Shown: piece after piece, positions 42,991 to 55,387 of the stretch
Layout: the number at the start of each line of letters is the position of its first letter
Position numbering within the stretch: the stretch's first letter is position 1
Assembly (NCBI RefSeq): GCF_035083965.1
Contig: NC_089724.1
Coordinates: forward strand, 6,798,501-6,862,500
Origin: Branchiostoma lanceolatum
Lineage: Eukaryota; Chordata; Leptocardii; Amphioxiformes; Branchiostomatidae
Direction: 5' to 3'
DNA length: 64,000 nt
Notes under the pieces: model-generated
Told to the model about the DNA's origin: nothing
Databases searched by the model: none
What the model saw: only the letters and a program-made list of their open reading frames with translations
Program-made: the position numbers and the translations under genes

Positions 42991-44402
42991 TTGCCTGACG
43001 AAAGAGGAAGCAAATACTATTTTGTCACCGCATTGGGGGCAACGACCTGGCGTGTTTACAATAGGCCGACCCCATGCGATATGACCCTGCTCGCCGCGGT
43101 CTAAGTGAAGTGAGCTATTAAAAATCCACATGTATCAAAAGTACACATGATCAACGTTTAGATGCTTTTATATTGATTGGACGGCTAGTTTTGATGGGCA
43201 GCCATAGTCAGACTGATATAACTAGCTCCCTGGCATCTTATGTTGAAACTGGTTTTATTTAAAACTATCAAAGAGGACAACTCGAGAGGAACGAAAGATT
43301 TTTGTGATTTGGGGCATGTATGCAGCTTAGACAGAGAGGTACAAATTTCACGTTATATGTCATTTAGGCAAATTAGGACTTAATTTGTATAATCAATAAG
43401 GAAATTCTATAATTCTAGTGGTCTCCATAATAGGACATCAATTATGTAACACATGTAATTCAAGGCAGCACCAACAGATGCTAATTATGCAAATAAGTTC
43501 CATTGAAACGTCATAGTTTTGACATATGCTGCTTAGTTAAAGCTGAACATCCCTATACATAGATTAGTTATGAAATTGTGGAATTGATTTGCATGATTAA
43601 TAATGAAATGGGAATCTGCTGAAGGATAGGTCTTTTCCACATATAAATATATGACATTTGAGGAGAAAAGACCATAAAAGACTAAAATAGATTGCGCTGA
43701 TTGCAACTTTATTTTGATAATCAATGACACAAAAAAGGACTTTCCATATTTACAAAAGCTCTAAATATCTCACGGAGGCATTAAGCCTCCGAACTCTTTA
43801 TTATAACGTTATCAATAAATCAATTTATGAAAATGTACACACATGTGGATGGAGTGAGAGAACAGGTGGTAACGCGTTTTCCAGCTCTAACCCCCGAAAA
43901 ACATACAACATAAAACTTAGTTGAACATTTTCAACTGTACGATTATAAAAGAATATAATCGATAACTAAGCGTAATAAAACATATTGCACTATACTACAC
44001 AAGAACATATTGCACTATTTCAGTATTTCGCTCTAAATCAGCAAATAAGCTCACTAAAAACCACCTTAATCCCCTTTGCAGTCTTAAGTTAGCGTTTGAT
44101 GTTGATATCTTTATTTTCTATAACGGACTACTATATTTTCTTACAGCTACCGTTTTGTTGTTGATATCGGTGGATATTTGGAATACAATGCCGACGGAAT
44201 ACTGCTGGGGCCTTACTAATCACTGAAGATATATGAGCTAAATGTACATGTGCTTGATTTCACTGTTTTATAACGCAACTTAGTCTATGGCACGTTGATG
44301 ATGGTCAGACATCTAGGTAGTAAGATAAACAAGGTTACATTTACTGGATCCATGGAATCTAGTATCCAGTTGCATTGAGTAACTGTTACATTGCGCTACA
44401 GT
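42991..44402. other. Intergenic region between the TIR pair and the REJ/GPS gene
   Basis: A/T-rich and without convincing exons. Minus-strand AATAAA candidates for the end of the REJ/GPS transcript are the complements of TTTATT at 44110-44115 and about 43707. Confidence 0.5.
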
Positions 44403-47400
44403 CTATGGCAGTTTGAAAGTAATTTCTTGATACGACACTGTGTCATCATCATTGTCATCAGTACTGTTCATGTCAAATTCATCGTGAACAGGTTGTGCCT
44501 TGTCCATGTCATGTATTGCGGTCCAGGTGTCAGGCGCTTGCGCCCATGCTTCTGACTGGGCGTACTCGGAGGGATAGAGGTCACCTGAAGTGTCTGACGA
44601 CTCCTCAAGATGAAGGTAAGACGCGGATTCGATGTCGTCAGAGGTTTCCAGTTCTTCGGTGACGTCTGTGGATATTGAAGACGGCGGTGTCGATAGAGAT
44701 GCTACGCTGGGAAGTGAAGGGTCCACGGAGTATCTCTCATCCAACTCCCGGATCCGGTCTGCCAGTCGGGAATGGCGGAGCTCGTCTTTCAGTTTAACCT
44801 GAAGAAATGTTTCCGAAAAAAGTTAACTTTGAATAACCATATTTCATAACATAACATAACATAACATAACATAACATAACATAACATAACATAACATAAC
44901 ATAACATGCATGTACCCTGGTAAAATAAATAAAATTGAAATTGAAACATAACATAAAGTTTTATATCGTAAAATAACATTTTATATTTTATGTTTCATGT
45001 TTCATATTTCAAATTTCATATTTCACATGTCACATCTCATATTCCAGTAACAGAGGGACTCGTACAAACTTGACATACCAAAACGTATAAATATATGTAT
45101 ATGTGTATCAAGAGAAAGGAGTATTCATTTTCTTACCCGCGGCAGATTCTTCCATTGCATCAATGCCTTGCGATGCTGCGATTTCGACTTCGTTCGGCTC
45201 TATTGAAAGATATCATAATCATATGTTAGAAAATTTACCGTTTGCATGTGCTAATGAATCATACTGGTAACATTTATCACATAGTTACTTTTTATTGTTT
45301 GGGATACTTTTCTCTAATATCAGACAATACAACTCATCTGTTTTGAGACGAAATGAATAGATGTAATGTTTAGGTTTAGTTAACCGTCTGCTGTGAATAA
45401 TCTACCACAAACTTTTCAAACACATGTTTATGGGCAAAATAAATGATTCATGGCCATCGACGTTGCTAAGCAACAGACATCTAACCCAATGTCATTGTCA
45501 CACAAGTTTCTCCAAACAATCTGTGCACCAGGCTACGCCGTTCTGTGCTATATTTAGGTCACAATTGGAAAAAGAGGCCCTGCCGGGAAGTTCGCGAGCT
45601 ATTTTGGGCACTTTAGGGCGTGACCCCTACGTGGCCTTGTGCGGAACCCTGCGGCTACCGGGCTATTTTTGGGGCACGGCCGGGGCCTTGGAGGTTTTTT
45701 TTTTACCATGGAGTTGAAATTAAAGCGGGACCCGGTAACAAATAAGGCGTCGTTGGCTAATCGTGAGAACACCGTTCCGGTGTCCGACAGTCCACCGGGA
45801 CAAATTTGTTTCTTTGGGGGGCCCGGCCCTTACGGGCAACGGTGCAAAGGTGACCGAAGCAATACCGAGGAGGCAAAAAAAGAAACAAAAAAACTCAGTG
45901 GTTCATCACCCAGACGTACCTTACAGAGGAGCCGCACGAAAATGACGATCAGAACCACCTTCAGGGGTTGAACAATGAGCATGTCCGTGAGGAAGGACAT
46001 GAGAAAGGCGAAGAGCCAGGCCTCTGCCTTCTTCCTGCCGTACTGCACGCCGTATAGCAGGGTGAAGAGGGCCGACAGGACGACGATGGCAAAGACGAGG
46101 AACCACGCTGTAGACACATTTCATAGAGTGAGTGAGGGGTGACGCAATTGACAAATAAAATACATGTCATGATCATGGGCTTCACTGGAATTTTGATATA
46201 TTGGCCATTTATTTTTTCTATTTATCAATCTTTAGGGTGGTCCCTTCAGTTAACAATGTAACTGATTTCCAAGGGAGCCCTTACATTACATGACAAATCA
46301 TAACAAATCAGGATACAAAAGGATAACTTAACATAAACTTAATGAGTAATCAATTCACAATCATGATCCGAGTCGTCCGTAGTCGATTATCTAAAAATAT
46401 TATTTTCATTTTTGTTTTTCTTATCTTTATTATTGATCTTAATTATTGTCTTTTTTATCATTTCGATTATTTTTTTTACTTATGTTGTATTAATTAGCCA
46501 AACGGTGAAGGCAGAGCCTGGAACTGAAACAGGATGACACTCAGGCTAATATTGATTTCATTCGTAACCGATATACGTTCAATGTCATTTCAAAAGACGT
46601 ACCTATGAACAAAAACCACCAGGGCAGACATCCGCCCTCTCGTGCTACAGGGGGACGATCATGCTGCATCACTCCTGAAATATAGAAGAATATTTCAAAT
46701 GAAAGAGATGTCTAGTTGAGTTGTGATATCATTTTGAGACAATCCCTCCGCACCTCAGTTTATTGAGATACAGAAACACGTTTTAGCGATGACGGCTGGC
46801 TGAATATGAAAACTAGAAACTTGTTAAATCAGTATGGTTACTATTATATACTACTAGTATTGTGCAATGGATGCGGATTTTAACATGGATGCGGATATTT
46901 TTGTGAAATGATATTGTCTACTTCACGTATAGGTATATAGATAGATATATAAGATGATTTACATGTCGCCTGTCAGGCTCAAACTTGTTTGTATATTGAT
47001 CTTTAATTCAGTTTGTTGTTCAGTTGCGACAAACCAATAAAAGACATCTTAAAACTACAGCTGAGCTCCGATGGCGAGAGGACCACGGCAATGATGATAC
47101 AACTTATGATAAACATCGATCGATCAGTCTGCACCGACGGCTATTTCATTCAGAACGTACCTGTTTGGGGGTCAATATAGCCTCTCCTTCTCCCATCATG
47201 CTCTGGGTTTGATGACGTGCTAACAGTGTCGGAAGTGCAGCCTTGGGTATCAAAACATTCGGGGCCTTTCCTTCTGGCATTGTAGCCACCGCCAAATTCT
47301 CGATGAGCTCTTGATTGAATTATGTCGTCCAGTTGGACAGTTTTCTGTCTTCGCGGCGAAAGGTTTCGAAATATCAGAACTATGACGACATTTGGTGGGA

Positions 47401-48470
47401 AAGCGATCAGGGTGCACATCAGCCCTAATATCACCTGTAACATATTATAACGGTTATATTAATCCATCACATTTCAGAATCCATCTGTGAATAAAGATCT
47501 AGCTTGATCTGGTTTACAAATTCTTTCTAGTGCTTTGCAAAAATGATGGTATACGACATAAAACCTTGTAAGTTTGAGCTCACAAAGATCGCATGTTGCA
47601 ACAGCAGGTTAAACATTTTTCCGGTATGATTTCGTGCCTAAGCCGTGGGAGGGCGGTAGTGGTCAGAATGTCAAGGGATCCTACATTACGTCCACACATT
47701 ACACATTGCTTATCACAGTAAATAAAGAACAAAACACTAAGTAAAACCCACTTCGTTGAGACGAAATCAAACAGGGGAATCCTCCCTGCCTCCCTATATT
47801 GTAAGGGCCTTAAAATAATGTTCACCTGCACTGTGCCATTAGGATTGACACATCAGAATCTAAAGTAGCCATGCAAGAAGGTAAATTAGAACTAATGCCT
47901 AACTGTACTAATGCACCGATTGCTCGAGTTACACTACAGTCAGCGCTCGATCGCTAACTAAAACATGTGTATATTTTGCTAAGCGACCAAAGATTTGGCA
48001 GGTCGCTCAACGAATTCCATAGATTCTATAAGTTTTTTTGTTGTGTTCTATATTAAACAATACTTCAACATCTTAATACGTTTTGTGTTGTGATTTAACA
48101 ATAGATTATAATGCAGTTTAGTATTCTGTTGAATATCGATTTTTCGGAAACACCCAAAAGCTGTGGATATTCTTGGAAAGAAAAACTGGGAAAATAAGAA
48201 ATTTTCGTAGGAGATTCCTACCGTTTGTAAACTGATGTTTAACGGAATTTCTGACCCTGCGATGTCTATAGTGTTGTCTGCCGCACCCTGCTGGAAGAAC
48301 ATGATGTTTGTGACCATCACAGACATGAGGAGGGAGAAGCAGCAGGAGACTCTCTGCGCACGCGTGAAGCTGCTGCGCGATGGAGGCCGCACGACAGACG
48401 CCCACAGGTGATACTCCAGCAAACGATTATAGCTCGTGGCGCGAACAATGCTGCCTTGTCGCCTGCGTTG
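44403..48470 (-). CDS. REJ/GPS gene: TM2-TM5 and acidic tail
   Basis: Exon 48222-48470 gives TM2 (CCFSLLMSVMVTNIMFF). Exon 47161-47434 gives TM3 (LMCTLIAFPPNVVIVLIF) and a basic loop. Exons 46603-46674 and 45920-46107 give TM4 (WWFLFIAWFLVFAIVV) and TM5 (FLTDMLIVQPLKVVLIVIF). Exon 45137-45199 is basic (SRTKSKSQHRK). The last exon is D/E/S-rich and ends SYQEITFKLP with a TAG stop. No polycystin extracellular loop or channel spans follow. Confidence 0.82.
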
Positions 48471-51400
48471 CTGGATAAAACATAGGGGAATATAAAAGTT
48501 ACAGTCTTAAGTAAATGTACGTATATACGTAGTGCCGTGGTATCATAAACGATCAATCTAGGTACAACCTAACACGTAACACATTCAATGTATCTATCAT
48601 TTGAGGGCAAAATCCAAGACGAGGTAATCTATTTAGTGACGAGACTAGCAATTAAAAAGTGGCCAAAACACAAATGGCTAACAAAATCATTGGGCAAGAG
48701 ACACAATGAAAATAGTACGACCAGTATGGCATTGGATTCGTTCCTCAGCTAGATATATCTTACGCACCGCAATGTTCCCTCTGTAAGAGATCTGGAGCCA
48801 CATAGTTCCATTTTAGAACTATTCAACGTACTTGAGTATCACCCGACTGGTTTCGGTGATGTGGCTTCTTCAGCGGCTAAATACTTAATCCACGAGTACG
48901 AGTGGAAGAACAAGAATAGAACATTGAGAAAAAGGAAATATATACTGGAATTACGAAATCGTTCTTACCTTCTTCTTCTCTCTAATGTCCCGGCCTCTTG
49001 CCCAGAATAACAGTATGAAGTACAGCATAAACGCTGTGCCGACTGTGGCCCACACGATGAAATTAGTAGTGATGTCGTCTGGGATTTTCAGAAGGGCCGC
49101 TCTGATGTCCATTCGATTCGGAGCCACGAAGAAACCAAAGGAGGTGAGATGGTTGCACAGACAGTGCAGATGGTCCCTTGTTGTGAGTGGTCCAACCTGA
49201 AGAAAGAAAGTCGTGCTCTTATGATTTTCACCAAACTTAGAGCATGAAAGTATCAAATGTGTTGCGTGACTTTGTGATTGCCTGGCCTTCTGAACACATC
49301 CATGGTCATGTATGAATAGATTTCATTATGCTAACATACATTTTCAGCAAATGTTAGACCATACAACTATCAGATATTTTACGCGGCTTAATTATGTTTG
49401 CCTGACTCGATTTCTTTATACTAACATACATTTGTACAGCATGCTTTGATGATGCTTTGTGAACTCCTGAAAACGACCAAGGCCGAAGAGAATGTACTCT
49501 TTTAAGGTTAAACAAAGGTTTAAAAAAACGGATTCCTCTCTATTGTCATAGTGCCAGGATGCTGTTAAGTAATGATAGAATGTATGGTTTAATATTATAG
49601 CAAAAGCAAAGTTATTTATGTAGAGCAATTGACTGGGATGTGGTTCACCTCACAACCACGGTCTTCCCAGAGATGTTTCTCATCATCAAAGAAGAGACAC
49701 CTAGCGGAAAGGATGGTGATCCTGTATGTGGTGGTGAAGTTCCCTTCGGTGTCGTTTGGTCGGGGTGCATGTTGAACGGCTGGAGATAAAAAAAAGGTAG
49801 TCAAATATCGTTGTCGTATCTCACCCACTACGTGTAGCATTTTGTACCAGCGTACATAGATATTTCCGTACATACATACATACATACACACAGGTATAAA
49901 AACGGTTTTGCAAAGCGAAAGACATGTCATACATGATACTAGTAATCTCTAAGCAGATCTCCGGTGGCAAATTCGTAACTGCCGACCAAGATAAATCCTA
50001 CGGCCAATTCATGGGGATTGATACAAACAAGGGCTGCCCGATTTAGTCAGGAACTGGCATAGTTCCATAACTTGAATGAAGTATTGTGTACATAGTATAA
50101 TAATTGTATAATGTCAGCAGCTATTTTCGTTGAGGCTTAAATGATGCTGACATTCAAGTGTTACACAGCAACTGACCATTGCCCTTCATAAAGGCTCTTT
50201 CCAAAACATGATGCACTGTGCATACTAATGATATGCAGAACAGGAATCTACCTAACGACCACGTAGTGTCCTCCTCAGTAATGTTCAGCTCCTCTTGCGA
50301 CAGAAACCAGCTGAATGGATCTGCAGTGACGTTCCTGGACCATTCCGGTGACGTCCGTGTAAAAGGCAAGGACATGTTCCACGTATAGTCAGTTGGCGAT
50401 GCGTCAGTTCCACGTTGCAAGAAGAGTAGCAAGGGAACGTTGTCGTCCTGGGACTGCAGTATGATGTGAAGGGATGTTCCCATCTTGCTGATGTTGAAGT
50501 TATGAACCTGGCCATGGAAATGCAAAAACGCATAATGTATCAAACTATTCGAGACGTTTCTATATCTCACAACTACTAGAACTCTCGACGGGCATGGAAA
50601 TAAGGCAGCCGCATGCCCATGTGAGAACCGTGCTGTTTAAATCGCCGGTTGGTGATGGAATGAAAACTCTATGCCTTCAGAGTGGACGAACAACCCACGG
50701 GGGCTAAATCGTATCAGCCGGCCGGAAACCTACAGCCGACCCGCCGGTTGCTACGATTTTGCCCCCGTAGAGATCTGCTTGGAGATGAGGGGCTTGTGGT
50801 GAAGGGTGTCTATTCTATATCTCTTTATCCATGGGTGGTTCGTCCACTCTGAAGGCATACAGTTATCAGTTCAAAGGGTCTAATAGAAAACGCGCACTTA
50901 CAGTAATGTTGCCACTGCTTTCCGGCTGGGTCGTGCCGTCAATGACAAAGTCGTTGACCTGGTCGTTTCGTGGTGTTATCAGCTGTATCCTTGCTTCGTT
51001 CTCCAGGTCTGTCAGACGGATTATTGCCCCCTCCTTTCTCTCAAAGGAAAGCGCCTGCACCCCTGTCTTCACATCTTCAGCATTTGGTGAGTACCCATGG
51101 GGATTCTGCTGTGTCCAGAAGGTCTGTAGGAGACAAAAAATGTTTAGCATCGTGATGTGCACTTCAGCCGCAGTGAAAGATCTATGCAGTTTGATTCGCA
51201 ATAATACTCCGACAAGGACGTGTTAAACCTCTGATATACTGGATGCCAATGATCTTTTGTCCGTTGCCTTTAGCACAATATGGGATCCACTCAGATCCAG
51301 ATCAAGGATTTCATTAAGTCGTATAAAAGTTTGTGCGTGAGACCCAAAAACTATAATTACATGGGACTTTTGTAAGTTTGGATTTTGTAAGAAAGGATGA

Positions 51401-54400
51401 GAATTGCAGAAGTCAAGTATGTAACTTTGAATCTGGTAGAGAACATTAAGATATTTGGAGTGCTTTTTAAGTTGTAAATAACTGTTATAGCGTTGAAACT
51501 AACTAACTCACTCACTAACTAACTAATTAACTATTTACGGACTAAAAAGCAAGGACGAAAATAAACAGACAAAAACAGTACCTTGGACCCAACGCTTTCG
51601 TCACGTTTCTCAAAGCAGCCCATCCTCTCGGCGGCTTTTCCTGGTAAATAGAAGAAGGCTCCGATCCGTTTCTCGTCAGTTCGAATGGTTCGCTCTCCCA
51701 GCCTATCACAGCTGGTATTGGCCAGACTTAAGAGGAAGCCCTTGGACTCAAGTAGCGTTGGTTTGTCGTCTCGGGTTTTTCTTGACAGTAGGATGGTGCC
51801 GAAGGTGTTTATTGTACTCAGCACTCTCGTAGTGGCCTCTTTGTTCTAAAGGTAAAAAAAAAAAGATGTGTTACCCAGAATGACGGTTATACCTGCTGTA
51901 TAGATACATATACGGAAATAGATACAGACATAGGATTTAATGGGTTTGTATATGTAGATTTCTATATATAAGAATAGGGATCTAACATAATTAATTTTGA
52001 CACTTACACACAGTTATATGTGCAGAGAGGTAATGTGAAACACTCACAGAACTCTTGTGAACAAGAAACGCTCTTTTCATCGTAGAATAAACTAGGAAGA
52101 CAGTAAGTAAAGAAGAATTTCAAGTGAAAAGGTGCTGCAGGACAGAAAATGTTACTGAATATCAAGAAGTCACCTTCTCCACTTGGTTCAGCACAGTGTC
52201 CGGATCAGATGTTACGTTTTGGTTAGCGTTGGTCTCTTTGGTTTTTATAGCCTTAATGTTGGAGGCGTTTAGGACATTCACAGCGACTGAAATTAGATAA
52301 AAGGGCAAAGATCGGGATTAACAATGACGTTTCATTTCTTTATTGTTATCGAGTTTTGAAAATGGACTTATCCCTAAAGAATCTTAAGGTTGAAGATATC
52401 CCATTTTACAAGTTCTATATAAGATTGACTTTTCTTTCACGTTATGGAAAAATCATACGCAAATTCATCAGTCATTCAATAAGTGAAAGACTTTCTAACT
52501 AGCCTGGCTGCCATCTACTACTACTTCATATTAAAAAAGGAAATTTATATGAAATATGAATCATTAATAATTCCTCTTTCAAGCTAATAAGGGCGCTCGC
52601 CTGTCAACATATGTGCTGAAAGGACTTCCAGCTCCTCGGTGCCACTGTCCCCTGACACGTTCATCACGAAAGCACTTATATCCCTCAGGGTGGTCGATGC
52701 GTTCACCTGTTGTGAAACGGTAAGACATAGGTTGGGTTCACACACATATTTCTAAGCACACTCGGAGTACACTCGGCCAAATTCCGACTCAAGAGCGTTC
52801 TGTTTACACACAGGGCCGCGAAGTGACTTGGAACGCCCAGCTGCGCCGGCGGTGTGATGAGACGACCGCATTATTTTCTCGCTTCGAATCATGACCAACT
52901 TGCACCACAGAGTGCACAAAACTGTAAAATAGACACCAATTCCCCTAAATTTCTGTTTATACAGCCCTAAATCGACTCTGCTGCACTGCTCACGAGTCTG
53001 ACTCGGCTGAGTGTGCTCCGAGTGTGCTTGGAAAATGCCTGTGTAAACTAAGACATAGACTCGTCATGTACATATAGTCTAGAACACAGATTACTTGTAC
53101 CGAACCTGCGCATTGTTGGCGAGTTCTTCCGGAACTGCGGTGATGTGCTCCAATGTACTCAGCACCTGCTGAACATGCTCTAGGGTGATGATCTCCACCT
53201 CCTGTACGATGGCCGCTAAACTCTCTCGGAGCTGTCACAGGGAAGGAGATATGACACAATTGAAGTTCCCTGAAACACTTTAAGCTCATTGACCATTAGC
53301 CTCATACATATCAACACCATTGCTAAAAAAATTCAATACCTAATGCTAATACCGCGACTGTTTTCAATACAAGCAACGGTTAGTGCACCGTAAGCGTGAA
53401 CTTGGAATGCACATCTCTTATGTTGGGACATTTAGATAAAGTTGTAAATCTATTCGAGTGTTGGTGTTTCATAGAAGTAGTTTCTACTGTAATGTCAAAC
53501 GTTGCTGGCCGTTACAGACATAAAGATGAAAATCTAAACCGTCTTTGTAACTTAGGTCACGTGCATACCTACTTTATTATAAATCAGTAACGAAATTTGA
53601 ATGTTTAGAAATGTTTTCTATGTGCTTTGATAATTATCTGCAATATCATTATATCAAATAGCCAAAAATCTAGCCATGAACACCATAGGCTAGAACGGAG
53701 GTACATATAGAACGGAGTGGGTATAGCGTACACGGCTGGATTTCAAGCTTCATATGATAACAATCACCAACAAAGAGCAGCGCCGAAATAAACTAGATGT
53801 TCATATTAATACATCTCAGTTCTCCATGTCATAATCATAAATACAGACTAATGTAGTTACCTGAATCCTTCCCTGTGTCATATTTGCAGTCGTGTTGGTC
53901 TGCGCATTCAGGACAGACGCTATGCTGGAGATCTGCGCGGTAGTTTTCTGCACATCTTTGATCGTGGCGTCGGGCAACTCGATAGACGAAGTGACGGGCG
54001 GGAACACCTTGATATTGGAGCGGAAACAGTTTCCAGAAAAAGTTACACTGTGTTACAGCCTACCGATATGCACTATAATGTTTCTCAATGGTATGCTACA
54101 ATAGAATCCCTGTCTGATAATGTAACATTTACGTTTGGGACTGCATTGTTAACAGTAACAACTAGCTTCAGTGCACTGTGAACCAACCAGTCAGTATTGC
54201 CCTGATGAAGATGACAGACAGTCATCGAAATGTCGGCTTATGCAAATACTTGGTTGTGGATAAAAGAACTTTGCTATTCAGTCATTCACCAACCTGATGA
54301 AATCATTCACGGAGGTGATATGCTACAATATTTGCTGCAACAAGTCTTCAGTATTAACCCTCACCCATATCTAACCCAAGTGACACACAGAGTAAAACTC

Positions 54401-55346
54401 AGACACACGTACACACATCCTCACTATCTTCATAAATAGTTTCGTCAGGTTGGTAAGTCACTGGATAACAAAGATTTTGCGCACAACCAGGTGTTTTAGT
54501 CAAGACAGACTGTTGAGTATTGCCATTAAGATGGTGACAGACGGCCACCGAAACGTCGGTCTTGAATGAAAACACATGACTTGGTTGGGTACAAAGACCT
54601 TTGTTATCCATCCTCGACATCTGTTTTTCTACCACTATTTTTGTTATCGAAGACACTCTGCCACAGGAAGAACACTAAAGAACAGTCACAACATTACTCT
54701 TCCCTGTGCCAGAACTAAGAGTCTGCAGCAATCCTTCCTGCATTGCGCCATCAGACTGTAAAATACCTTTACCTTCCGGGTCCTGAACATTCAGTTTTCC
54801 ACTTACTTAGTATGTCGCATGACTTAACTTGAAGTAATGTTGTGAATTTTTTTAACAGCTTTGTATTTGTCTTTGTACATTGGTGATGATGTTAATGAAG
54901 ACTGTAATAAATGGTACTCAGTTCAGAGGGAACGCAGCTGTGTTCTCTCTGCCTATGTACTTTGATGAAGAAATGTGTAATGATAATGAATAGAATTGAA
55001 TAAGAACATCCATAGACTTACGTTGGGCGGTGACGGCTCGTTAGTCACTGATCCACCGTACTTATCTAGGACTTGGACACGGAGAGGAAGGAGATAGTTG
55101 TCACTTCGATTTCCCAACGGAAGCTTTAGTAATGCCGTACAGTTCTCCTGTATAAAAAAGACATCAGACATGCCGTGCTCTTTCAGACAGTGTACAACAT
55201 TTCGTTACATGTATTGATTCGATGACAAACACATCTTACTTTAAATACTTTTGTGTAGTACAATCTTTCATCGTTAATAGAGTTGGAACTGGAACAGATA
55301 GAATAGGACTGTAAGTAGCTCGTTGCTGTATTTGATCTCTCTCTCT

Positions 55347-55387
<41 letters not shown>

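Noticed and set aside
44794..44979. - strand frame with repeated MLCYV
   Set aside because: Translation of the (ATAAC)n microsatellite.
48471..48968. Hidden PLAT exon between TM1 and TM2 of the REJ/GPS gene
   Set aside because: Read in all frames on the minus strand, the interval shows stops and no PLAT motif, and the flanking exons join in phase 0 without it.
53396..53590. 64-residue + frame between REJ/GPS exons
   Set aside because: Opposite strand in an intron, no splice context or family resemblance.
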